Source of the DNA: Synechococcus sp. KORDI-100
GTDB lineage: Bacteria; Cyanobacteriota; Cyanobacteriia; PCC-6307; Cyanobiaceae
Direction of reading: 5' to 3'
Assembly (NCBI RefSeq): GCF_000737535.1
Contig: NZ_CP006269.1
Coordinates: 1,860,001 to 1,924,000 of the forward strand
DNA length: 64,000 bases
Shown: positions 9,293 through 16,235 of the stretch, piece by piece
Layout: every line of letters starts with the position of its first letter
Position numbering within the stretch: position 1 is the stretch's first letter
Made by a program: the position numbers and the translations under genes
The notes under the pieces: model-generated
The model's input: only the letters and a program-made list of their open reading frames with translations
What the model was told of the DNA's origin: nothing
Database searches by the model: none

Positions 9293-10627
9293 ATGGTGTT
9301 GTCGGCTGTTGATGAGATCTCACGCAGCCTCCCTGTTCACTCCATCGGTCCAGCGGATTACCAAAACGCTGCCGATGCGGAGACATTTTTCGGCCAGCTC
9401 CGTTCCTCAGGGGAGTTCGATGAAGAGCAGATCACCTTCGAAATCGACAACGGTTGGTTTGACGTTGACGGGTCCGACCCATCAGCGCGTTTCCAGCCCT
9501 TGTCCAGCCTGAACTCTCCCTACGCCTGGATGAGTCCTGCGGGGACGGGCGCAGACGGGAGAACAACAGGGATCCCCAGCAGCTTCAGTGGTGTTCACAA
9601 CCCGAACGCCACTGCAGAAGGCACCGTCCGTTTCATGACGGCGGGAGGTGATTTCAAGGTTGATTTCAGCCTCAGCCAGATCGGTCATTACGGCGGACCC
9701 GATGAACCGGGACTCGCCCGCGAGACATCAAGCGGAAATATCGATCGAGGCATCAATGTCACCAGTGGTGTCGATGCTGTCAGCGGAACGGCATACGACC
9801 AGTTTCTGGAAGTCATACCGAGCGAATCAGCAGAGGGAAGCCTCGACGTCCGGTTCTCTGGAACCGACTTCTCAGGTGGAAGCTGGGAGAACCCTGTCTA
9901 TGGATTTGGCTTTTACCTCATGGGCCGAGAGGACAAACGCAATGTGATCCTCGATGTCTACGACGTGAATGACAACCTGATCACGAGCGAGACAACCCAT
10001 GGGTCAGGTGTGTCCGCGTCTGACGCCGCTGTGGAGTACATCGCTTTCCACGTCTGTGAAGACGAGGAGGATGTGGGACGTTTCGTCCTACGCGAGGAAT
10101 TCGATGGAAGCCGCGATCACGGAGCCGATCGAGACATCTTCTCGATCGACAACCTGACACTGTTCACCCGGGCTGATGAGTCCGATCGTCCGTTTGAAGA
10201 GATCATCGGACCAGCTGTGATCAGAGATGAGCTGACTCACCACCACATCTCAGGTCGCCGTTCCAGCTGGACCGGCACCTCTGGACCTGATTCCTTCAAC
10301 ATCGACCCCAAAAGGGGTTTTGGCAAAAAGCAAGCTGACAGGATTCTCGATTTCGAGGGAGACGACGGAGATCTGATTCAACTGAGTTCTGAGTTGTTCG
10401 ATGGGCGAACGGATCTGGAGATCGCCCGCGTCAGCAACCGCCGCGACATGAAGGCCATGAGCCGTACTGATGTCGATCTTGTGATCTGGGATCACCAACA
10501 CAAGCCGATGTCGATGCTGATGGTGAATGGCAATGGAGACGAGAAGGGATTTGGGCATGGCAGTGGACTGGCCGCCATGCTGGAACGCCCCTCTGGCTTC
10601 GACGCGGACTCAGTGATGGTCGTGTGA
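9293..10627 (+). CDS. secreted Ca-binding/RTX-type protein
   Basis: 444 residues from ATG 9293; an upstream in-frame ATG (9134) would add a His/Pro-rich lead that does not look coding. The middle (about 60-340) is beta-rich and contains FGFYLMGREDKRNVILDVYD followed by an acidic 'FSIDNL' end, a layout I know from cyanobacterial extracellular proteins. The C-terminal 110 residues (GTSGPDSFNIDPKRGFGKKQ ... DRILDFEGDDGDLIQLSSELF) resemble the final part of RTX/serralysin-type beta rolls, used for type I secretion. No N-terminal signal peptide is visible, consistent with that route. It lies inside the metal-transporter locus on the opposite strand. Confidence 0.6.
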   Translation: MVLSAVDEISRSLPVHSIGPADYQNAADAETFFGQLRSSGEFDEEQITFEIDNGWFDVDGSDPSARFQPLSSLNSPYAWMSPAGTGADGRTTGIPSSFSGVHNPNATAEGTVRFMTAGGDFKVDFSLSQIGHYGGPDEPGLARETSSGNIDRGINVTSGVDAVSGTAYDQFLEVIPSESAEGSLDVRFSGTDFSGGSWENPVYGFGFYLMGREDKRNVILDVYDVNDNLITSETTHGSGVSASDAAVEYIAFHVCEDEEDVGRFVLREEFDGSRDHGADRDIFSIDNLTLFTRADESDRPFEEIIGPAVIRDELTHHHISGRRSSWTGTSGPDSFNIDPKRGFGKKQADRILDFEGDDGDLIQLSSELFDGRTDLEIARVSNRRDMKAMSRTDVDLVIWDHQHKPMSMLMVNGNGDEKGFGHGSGLAAMLERPSGFDADSVMVV

Positions 10628-10649
10628 GCCATCGATCGCGCCAGATTGG

Positions 10650-11657
10650 TCAGGACGGTGATCCGTCGGGGCCAAGACCCCGGCGGATCAGGTCGACGTT
10701 GTGGCGGAGCAGATCGAGCAGCGTCGGGGCCGGTCCCTCTGGGGATGAGAGGGAATCAACGTAGAAGGTGCCGCCGAACCGTGCCCCCGATGCAGCTGCG
10801 ACCTCCCTCTGGGGCTGATCATCCACGGTGCTCTCACAGAACACAGCAGGGACCTGACGCTCCTTCACGGTGCTGATCAGACGCGCCATCCGCTTTGGCG
10901 TGACCTGACTTTCAGCGTTCACAGGCCAGAGATAGGCCTCATCCAACCCGTAATCCGATGCCAGATAACTGAGCGCGCCCTCGCAACTCACGAGGAGTCG
11001 ACGTTGCGCTGGAATCATCGCGAAAGTCTCTTTCAATTCCTCGTCCAGCAGGCTCAGTTGCTCTTTGTAGGCCTGGGCATTGGCTTGAAACGTGGAAGCT
11101 CCCTCAGGATCCAGACGGGTGAACGCGTCGACCAGCCGGTCCACGTAGGCCATCGCCTGCTGGGGCGACATCCAGGCATGGGGATTGGGTTTTCCCGAAT
11201 AAGCATCCTCGGAGATCAGCAGCGGTTCAATCCCATCCGTGAGCTTGACGGTGGGCACATCACCTGCAGCCGCCGTGAACCGTTTTGCCCACAGTTCCAG
11301 ACCAAGACCGTTCTCAATGATCAGATCCGCCCCGCTGGCTCGTTCGATGTCGCTGGGGGTGGGTTGATACCCATGAATCTCAGCACCGGGGCGAACAATC
11401 GACTCAACCTGGAGACGGTCCCCTGCCACATTGCTGGCCAGATCCTTGAGGATCGTGAATGTTGTCAGAACCTTTGGCCTGGAGTCTGGTTGACGGGTCG
11501 TCGACGCACGTTGGCAGCCCGATAACGGAGCGAACAAAACCAGCGTGACGATGACAAACCTCAGAACATGTCGTTTCGACAAAGACGTGAACCGTTTCAA
11601 TCCAACAGGGAGATCCAGAGCCCCATCATCGGAGGTGGCCCTGACCAGCCGGACCAA
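10650..11657 (-). CDS. Mn/Zn ABC transporter substrate-binding lipoprotein (MntC/ZnuA type)
   Basis: 335 residues. A hydrophobic leader ends in the lipobox PLSGC, so Cys48 is the likely lipidated residue. The cluster A-I metal site is complete: His95 (HGYQ), His160 (NPHAW), Glu226 (SCEGA) and Asp301 (YVDSLS), the His-His-Glu-Asp set of MntC-like proteins, which favours manganese over zinc. Partner ATPase at 8150-8977. The start may be at an internal Met or Val closer to the leader, since the first 25 residues are unusual for a signal peptide. Confidence 0.85.
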   Translation of the reverse strand: MVRLVRATSDDGALDLPVGLKRFTSLSKRHVLRFVIVTLVLFAPLSGCQRASTTRQPDSRPKVLTTFTILKDLASNVAGDRLQVESIVRPGAEIHGYQPTPSDIERASGADLIIENGLGLELWAKRFTAAAGDVPTVKLTDGIEPLLISEDAYSGKPNPHAWMSPQQAMAYVDRLVDAFTRLDPEGASTFQANAQAYKEQLSLLDEELKETFAMIPAQRRLLVSCEGALSYLASDYGLDEAYLWPVNAESQVTPKRMARLISTVKERQVPAVFCESTVDDQPQREVAAASGARFGGTFYVDSLSSPEGPAPTLLDLLRHNVDLIRRGLGPDGSPS

Positions 11658-11714
11658 TGAGAGGGAGTAATCACTGGCACAGGCCTCATTAGCCTCGGGT
11701 AAAAATCAGCAGTC

Positions 11715-12368
11715 GTGCGCAAGCAGCAACGGGCGGAGATCATTCTTCAGCGCCTGGACGAGCAATACCCGGAGACCCCAGTCCCTCTCGACCACAACGA
11801 CCCCTTCACCTTGCTGATCGCTGTCCTGCTGAGCGCTCAGTGCACCGACAAAAAGGTGAACGAAGTCACGCCTGCCCTGTTTGCTGCAGGACCAACACCA
11901 GAGACGATGGCGGATCTTGAACAACAGGAGATCCTGGGATTCATTCGTCAGCTCGGTCTGGCCAACACCAAAGCCAAGAACGTCAAGCGGCTGGCGCAAC
12001 TGTTGATCGAGCGGCACGACGGTCAGGTCCCCAGGAGCTTCAAGGCCCTGGAAGCCCTGCCAGGTGTTGGCCACAAAACAGCCAGCGTGGTGATGTCACA
12101 GGCGTTTGGTGTGCCGGCGTTTCCCGTGGACACCCACATCCATCGGCTTGCTCAGCGTTGGGGGCTCAGCAGCGGTGCCAACGTGGAAACAACGGAACGC
12201 GATTTGAAGGCACTCTTCCCGAAAGAGGCCTGGAACCGTCTGCATCTGCAGATCATTTTCTACGGCAGGGAATTCTGCACAGCACGGGGATGCGACGGTC
12301 GAGTCTGCCCCCTTTGCCGGGAGCTTTACCCAAACCGACGCAAGCCTGTGCTCACACAGAAAGCATGA
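11715..12368 (+). CDS. nth: endonuclease III
   Basis: 217 residues, normal length. This DNA glycosylase/AP lyase removes oxidised pyrimidines. The helix-hairpin-helix LPGVGHKTASVV holds the catalytic Lys, and the catalytic Asp lies in FPVDTHIHRLAQRWGL. The C-terminal iron-sulfur region has four Cys (CTARGCDGRVCPLC), but with spacing x4, x4, x2 rather than the x6, x2, x5 of the E. coli enzyme. The first codon at 11715 is GTG. Confidence 0.92.
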   Translation: MRKQQRAEIILQRLDEQYPETPVPLDHNDPFTLLIAVLLSAQCTDKKVNEVTPALFAAGPTPETMADLEQQEILGFIRQLGLANTKAKNVKRLAQLLIERHDGQVPRSFKALEALPGVGHKTASVVMSQAFGVPAFPVDTHIHRLAQRWGLSSGANVETTERDLKALFPKEAWNRLHLQIIFYGREFCTARGCDGRVCPLCRELYPNRRKPVLTQKA

Positions 12369-12378
12369 AACCTGACGA

Positions 12379-12663
12379 TCAGGCCAGTGCCTCTTCGGCG
12401 TTGGCCTGAATGGTGCAATCAGACGTCGGATAACTCACGCAGAGCAGAGCGAAACCCTGTCCGATCTGATCGTCATCCAGGAAGCTCTGGTCAGTCTGAT
12501 CGACTGAACCACTGATCAACTTGCCCGCACAGGTGGAGCAGGCTCCAGCGCGACACGAATAAGGCAGATCGACACCAGCCTCTTCGGCGGCATCAAGGAT
12601 GTATGCGTCATCCGCACACTCGAAGGAGGATCCACCCTCAATCGTGATCGTGTAGGTCGCCAT
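12379..12663 (-). CDS. plant-type [2Fe-2S] ferredoxin
   Basis: 94 residues, close to the usual 97-99. The cluster Cys are Cys37, Cys42, Cys45 and Cys75 in [10 protein letters not shown] and LLCVSYP. It should carry electrons from photosystem I to reductases in the cytoplasm. It is acidic, as expected. It sits 24 bp downstream of the P-loop kinase on the same strand and converges with nth. A genome of this type usually has several ferredoxins, so it need not be the main PetF. Confidence 0.92.
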   Translation of the reverse strand: MATYTITIEGGSSFECADDAYILDAAEEAGVDLPYSCRAGACSTCAGKLISGSVDQTDQSFLDDDQIGQGFALLCVSYPTSDCTIQANAEEALA

Positions 12664-12687
12664 CGTGTTCTTGAATCTGCCCGTGTC

Positions 12688-13302
12688 TTAGCCAGGGTCT
12701 GATTCAAAAGCACGGTCCATCCGCACCAGCAGATTTTCAAGTCCACGTCTCTGATCACGCACCACGAGATCGGCTTGCTGTCGCAAGGGATGAATGAACG
12801 CCCGCTCACCCGGCAGCATCTCGCGCAGCATCTGGCGAATGACATAACGAGGCGGACGATTGCGGTCGCGCACATCACGACGAAGGCGGCGATACAGCCG
12901 CAACGGCAACGACTCGTCGAGATAGACAAGACTGGCCAGCGGGCAACGTCCGACCAGCATCTGAGGCCCATAGGATCCTTCCACCAGAATCAGGTCATAA
13001 GACGGTGAAATGGGACGCCGATCCACACGTCGACATCGCATGTCGTATCGCCTCAATGACGTGGCCTGTCGGCGCCTTGCCTTGAGCAGATCAAAACCAA
13101 GAGCTTCGCAGTCGACAGCGTCAACGGTGTCGTAGCCAAACAGTGGATGGGGAGTCCAATCCGCTCGGTAGTAATCGTCGCAGGCGATTCGAAGCACGCC
13201 GATGCCCCTTTCAGAGAGGCGTACGTCCAGGGCAGAGGCAAAGCTTGTCTTGCCAGCCGCCGATGGACCACAAATACAGAAGACCGGCGCATCAGGGCGC
13301 AT
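12688..13302 (-). CDS. uridine-kinase-like P-loop protein
   Basis: 204 residues. Walker A CGPSAAGKTS lies at about residues 10-19, with a DDYYR motif near 42 that in uridine kinases/phosphoribulokinases positions the substrate, and DLILVEGSYGPQ as the Walker B equivalent. The family phosphorylates hydroxyl groups of nucleosides or sugars; the actual substrate cannot be read from sequence. Many Arg residues give a basic protein. Ferredoxin follows closely and may be cotranscribed. Confidence 0.75.
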   Translation of the reverse strand: MRPDAPVFCICGPSAAGKTSFASALDVRLSERGIGVLRIACDDYYRADWTPHPLFGYDTVDAVDCEALGFDLLKARRRQATSLRRYDMRCRRVDRRPISPSYDLILVEGSYGPQMLVGRCPLASLVYLDESLPLRLYRRLRRDVRDRNRPPRYVIRQMLREMLPGERAFIHPLRQQADLVVRDQRRGLENLLVRMDRAFESDPG

Positions 13303-13375
13303 CTGGCCGGGGCGAACCTAGCGACTGGACCAGACTCAAGCTTCCAAAAAAGTAGCGGTTGATACTATTTTGTTG

Positions 13376-13381
13376 TACAAT
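13376..13381 (+). promoter_or_regulatory. -10 element TACAAT
   Basis: TACAAT lies 7 nt before the first base of the riboswitch-like element at 13389, so transcription would start almost exactly at its P1 stem. No convincing -35 at proper spacing is seen. Confidence 0.5.
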
Positions 13382-13388
13382 CTGAGAA

Positions 13389-13446
13389 CGTTGGGTCTCC
13401 CAGGGAGGCCGCAGTCAGACCCAGGCCATGCAACGGGGGCCTGGGC
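13389..13446 (+). promoter_or_regulatory. Downstream-peptide (glutamine-riboswitch-like) RNA element 1
   Basis: P1: CGTTG (13389-13393) pairs with CAACG (13431-13435). P2: a 7-bp stem 13394-13400 with 13404-13410. A linker GCAGTCAGAC follows. CCCAGG (13420-13425) pairs with CCTGGG (13440-13445) across the P1 3' strand, forming a pseudoknot. The same architecture with compensating base changes occurs twice more in the window, each time before a YRG-repeat protein. The Downstream-peptide RNA class, known in Synechococcus and Prochlorococcus, binds glutamine. Confidence 0.8.
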
Positions 13447-13463
13447 ATCAGACGGAGCGAACC

Positions 13464-13712
13464 ATGAACACCCTGCACCTGATCAAATCCAGGACCATGC
13501 GCAGTCAGGCCCTGGAGCAAGCCCGCAAGCAGATGACCAGAGCCTTCAGCGCCATGGCCCACACAGACAAAACCCACTCCAACCTGGACAGGACAGATCT
13601 CGCACGACCGCTGGTCTATCGGGGCGTCAGCTACGTCAGCCAGGGCGACAATCAAGTGGCATCCCGAGGTCGAGAGCTCCGCTATCGCGGCGTCCGCTAC
13701 GGCCTGTATTGA
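13464..13712 (+). CDS. YRG-repeat small protein (DUF4278-like) 1
   Basis: 82 residues from ATG 13464, 18 nt after the riboswitch-like element. The N-terminal half is helical and basic. The C-terminal half carries LVYRGVSYVSQ and RELRYRGVRYGLY, two copies of the YRGVxY motif that marks DUF4278-type cyanobacterial peptides. The longer frame starting at 13428 runs through the riboswitch and is rejected. Function unknown; control by glutamine level, hence nitrogen status, is inferred from the leader. Confidence 0.75.
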   Translation: MNTLHLIKSRTMRSQALEQARKQMTRAFSAMAHTDKTHSNLDRTDLARPLVYRGVSYVSQGDNQVASRGRELRYRGVRYGLY

Positions 13713-13837
13713 CGTGCCGCCGCAAGGCCTGAGCTGAACAGTCAGCAGATCAACCCGCGACCGGATTCATCACCTGAACGGTGCATGGATCCGTTTTTAT
13801 TTGCGACTCAGCCTGTGCCGTCTGACAAGGCCCTGGA

Positions 13838-14158
13838 TCACCTGGGCCGAATTCCGCAGATAAACCCATTGCTGCGTGCGATGTTGCGATTGAAATCGCC
13901 AAGCACCGGAATCGACTGGCCCACTCGAAAAACTCGAAAAGGCCAATAAGGATTGGTATCGCAACGTGGACGATCGCAGGAACAGATGAACATCTCTCCT
14001 TCAAGACCCTTGCCCCGCCATTCAAGAAAAATTTCAGACAGAGGAAGATCCCGATCGACAAAGACTTTGGTCGCTGGTGTTTGCCCCCAAACGGCAGAGG
14101 TGGTTACCAAAATCGAACCAACGGCCCATGCAGCGATGGTTCTGACTTGAGGTCTCAT
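13838..14158 (-). CDS. secreted small protein
   Basis: 106 residues from ATG 14158 (an upstream Met at 14182 adds 8 residues). The signal peptide is clear: basic start, hydrophobic core AAWAVGSILVTTSAVWG, cut likely near residue 25. The mature part has Cys in ICSCDRPRC and ICG, possibly disulfide bonded in the periplasm. No family recognised. Confidence 0.6.
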   Translation of the reverse strand: MRPQVRTIAAWAVGSILVTTSAVWGQTPATKVFVDRDLPLSEIFLEWRGKGLEGEMFICSCDRPRCDTNPYWPFRVFRVGQSIPVLGDFNRNIARSNGFICGIRPR

Positions 14159-14254
14159 CAACAAGCTGGACGCTGAGCGCAACGGTATCTGACGAACAAG
14201 ATCTAGACGCCCGCTTGATCAGGAGATCAAACCCCAGCCAATGATTGCCTGCCT

Positions 14255-14428
14255 TCAACGATGATCCTGCAATTCAGGAGGATCATCACCTCGATACACA
14301 ACGGCACGTACCTTGTCATCAAACCGCCGGCGAGCCAATTCCCAGGCCTCTTGATGGCCATGCGCCTGAATAGTCAGGGTTTGCAGATCACCATCAACAA
14401 GCAACACCAAGTCGTAGGGATCAAGCAT
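14255..14428 (-). CDS. conserved-looking small protein
   Basis: 57 residues from ATG 14428. The pattern MLDPYDLVLLVDGDLQTL ... EAWELARRRFDDKVRAVVYR suggests a small alpha/beta unit. No motif known. A Met 6 codons upstream (14446) is an alternative start. Confidence 0.5.
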   Translation of the reverse strand: MLDPYDLVLLVDGDLQTLTIQAHGHQEAWELARRRFDDKVRAVVYRGDDPPELQDHR

Positions 14429-14463
14429 TGGGTCGGTTGATACCACCCCTCTCTAAAGGATCT

Positions 14464-14592
14464 TCAAAGCTTCACCATCCCCAAAATGGGGGATTGTTCT
14501 GTGGGAGAAGCTGAAGCAGTCGGGAAGGGGACAAGCGCTTGAAGGACGGCGGCCATCAAAACGAGCTGAATAATCCAGGAGCCCTTCTTCAT
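14464..14592 (-). CDS. 42-aa signal-peptide-like or membrane peptide
   Basis: 42 residues: two Lys, then a hydrophobic stretch SWIIQLVLMAAVLQALVPF, then an Ala/Ser/Pro-rich tail with a possible ASA cleavage site. It is either a tiny secreted peptide or a one-helix membrane peptide. It is third in line on the minus strand downstream of the SOS-type promoter at 15109-15146, but 113 bp separate it from the next upstream gene. Confidence 0.45.
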   Translation of the reverse strand: MKKGSWIIQLVLMAAVLQALVPFPTASASPTEQSPILGMVKL

Positions 14593-14705
14593 GGGATTGC
14601 CTGCGGCGTTTGATCCACCGTATGAACGGGAAATCGATGCGACATGAATGCCCTCTGAGGAAGGGCTAGGCCAATCATGAAAAGAGATTGAGCAACCAAT
14701 CCAAA

Positions 14706-14831
14706 TCAATCGTTGGCGTCGTTCTTGGGAACGAACGCTTGCGAGGCCGCAATCAAAAGGCCAGTGATCAGCAGAGCCGGAAGAATCACTGCGGGGCCAC
14801 CGGGAGCCGTCTGAGACGCAAACAACAGCAT
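14706..14831 (-). CDS. 41-aa one-helix membrane peptide in a putative SOS unit
   Basis: 41 residues with one hydrophobic helix in the middle (GPAVILPALLITGLLIAAS) and a charged end KNDAND. It starts 52 bp after the stop of the 70-aa gene at 14884-15096 on the same strand, so both may be read from the promoter with tandem LexA boxes. A small SOS-controlled membrane peptide recalls TisB of E. coli in type only; no sequence relation is claimed. Confidence 0.55.
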   Translation of the reverse strand: MLLFASQTAPGGPAVILPALLITGLLIAASQAFVPKNDAND

Positions 14832-14883
14832 GGAGTGTTTTGAAGAGCCATCTCAGGTTGCCAGAACCTGTGCAGCAGGGCAC

Positions 14884-15096
14884 TCAACAACCAAGGATCA
14901 CGGGAAACAGAAACAGCTCGCCCTGAACAACCGTCGGTCGCTCCATGCAGGCCTCAGCCCTCGAAACGCTGGCGTGATGACGCTCAACCACAGATCTCCC
15001 ATGGCCTGCCTGCGAAAACGCTTTGCGAGGACGGATCATCGAAGCGCGCATCCATTCCTCAGCACGGAAAGCGGCGTAGGGAGAGCTGGAGGCCAT
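14884..15096 (-). CDS. 70-aa basic protein behind a tandem LexA-box promoter
   Basis: 70 residues starting at ATG 15096, only about 15-20 nt from the predicted transcription start. Basic, Arg-rich, with a helical first half (AAFRAEEWMRASMIRPRKAF) and a more hydrophobic end (ELFLFPVILGC). No known family. The promoter (TTGACG, 17 nt, TAGAAC) is covered by two abutting LexA-type boxes, so induction by DNA damage is inferred. The regulatory signal is the strongest argument that this open frame is a real gene. Confidence 0.6.
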   Translation of the reverse strand: MASSSPYAAFRAEEWMRASMIRPRKAFSQAGHGRSVVERHHASVSRAEACMERPTVVQGELFLFPVILGC

Positions 15097-15108
15097 GACG
15101 ACTTAACT

Positions 15109-15136
15109 AGTACGACTGTTCTAGTGCAGATGTACT
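15109..15136 (-). promoter_or_regulatory. two abutting LexA (SOS) boxes
   Basis: AGTACGACTGTTCT (15109-15122) fits the cyanobacterial LexA consensus RGTACNNNDGTWCB at every position. AGTGCAGATGTACT (15123-15136) follows without a gap and has one mismatch. The outer bases CTAGTAC and GTACTAG form a perfect 7-bp inverted repeat across the pair. The boxes cover the -10 and spacer of the promoter of the 70-aa gene. Confidence 0.75.
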
Positions 15137-15146
15137 AGCGCGTCAA
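15118..15146 (-). promoter_or_regulatory. sigma-70-type promoter of the SOS-boxed gene
   Basis: Minus strand: -35 TTGACG (15146-15141), 17-nt spacer, -10 TAGAAC (15123-15118). The expected start near 15111 leaves a short leader before ATG 15096. Confidence 0.7.
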
Positions 15147-15153
15147 GATCGGC

Positions 15154-15354
15154 TCAGATCCCGCATCCTCCCTCGAATCCATCGCCACTCTCGAACTGCT
15201 CAGCATCCGCCGAACGCAACTCAGTGAGCCGCCTGAGCAGTTCAGGATTCCCAACGATGACCCTGCGACGCCCATCAGCGCCGGTGTAGGTCAGACGTCC
15301 CTCCCAATCGACGACAAGGGCCGTATTCGGCGTGACCGGTTCGTCGGCGTCCAT
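15154..15354 (-). CDS. hypothetical acidic small protein
   Basis: 66 residues, acidic, with a beta-like start (ALVVDWEGRLTYTGADGRRR) and helical second half (ELLRRLTELRSADAEQF) ending Gly/Cys-rich. No motif recognised. Its stop is just upstream of the SOS promoter, so that promoter does not drive it. Confidence 0.5.
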   Translation of the reverse strand: MDADEPVTPNTALVVDWEGRLTYTGADGRRRVIVGNPELLRRLTELRSADAEQFESGDGFEGGCGI

Positions 15355-16235
15355 GCCGAGATCTATGGCTGAAGAAATGATGACAGCTTCCGGGCGCGAG
15401 ATGGTGTCAATTAAGTCAAATCACTCATGCCAGTCCCCAACCGAAGCGGTCCACTGGGACAAAGCGCCAATGCACCATGACCTCGTGCCCTTGGCCCCGT
15501 CGCAATGGCTGGCTGGGTCGACTCAAGGACTGGTGGACTCCACCGACCCGAACACTGATCAAACCCACGTCAAACAAGCTGAGTTCGCACGAAACCAGAT
15601 TTCTTGACACCGTGATGCACGGTGGATTCTGGCTGTCCTGAGGCGCTCAAAAGCAGTCCTGCAAAGTCTTTTACACAGCTTTTCCACAATGCTTCACGGC
15701 TGTGATCCGTCTTGGGTCGACGCAAGTGAAGGCCCTCGCGGAAAACGAGCCGCCCCTGAGGACGACCCTCTGGACCGAATCCTCATCTACCCAACGGTTG
15801 CGCCTCAAAAGCCTCGTCGAGACAAGCGACTCAGAGAAAACGGACAAAAAACTGTCCTCGACGGTCAGTCCCTTGACCTTGTTCCAAGGGCAACAAGACA
15901 TCTCGCTTGCTTGACAGAAAAAAGGCGAGTTGCGCGAGACGCCTGCTGCGATTGATCACAGCATGGGTGTGGAAAACCCAGTCATGATTAATTATTACCG
16001 ACAACACCCAGGCGCCAGCAGCCCGAAATCTCTGCCTGGGGTGAACTGCTGGTCGATCAAACGCTTGGACTGGAGAGTGTCTTCCCCCTTTGCCGGAGCC
16101 CCTTCAAGTGGTTCCAGGCCTTGCATCCGGCCAGGCGGTGAGAGTTGGCTGAGAAACCCAGAGAGCTCGTTGCTCAGCAGGCTTCAGCGGAGGTAAGTTC
16201 AAAAAACAACTTGCCGTTGATGCAATAACCAGAGG
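15355..16235. other. 880-bp stretch without a convincing gene
   Basis: Several short frames on both strands overlap, none with recognisable composition, signal peptide or family. No terminator or repeat was seen. The metalloprotease promoter must lie near the right end. Confidence 0.45.

Noticed and set aside
8978-9294. Minus-strand frames as the missing metal permease
   Set aside because: Only short hydrophobic patches; no permease motif recognised, so not called as a gene or firm pseudogene.
13428-13463. Upstream in-frame ATG extending the first YRG protein
   Set aside because: It lies within the riboswitch P1/pseudoknot sequence; the ATG at 13464 has the spacing seen in the other two copies.
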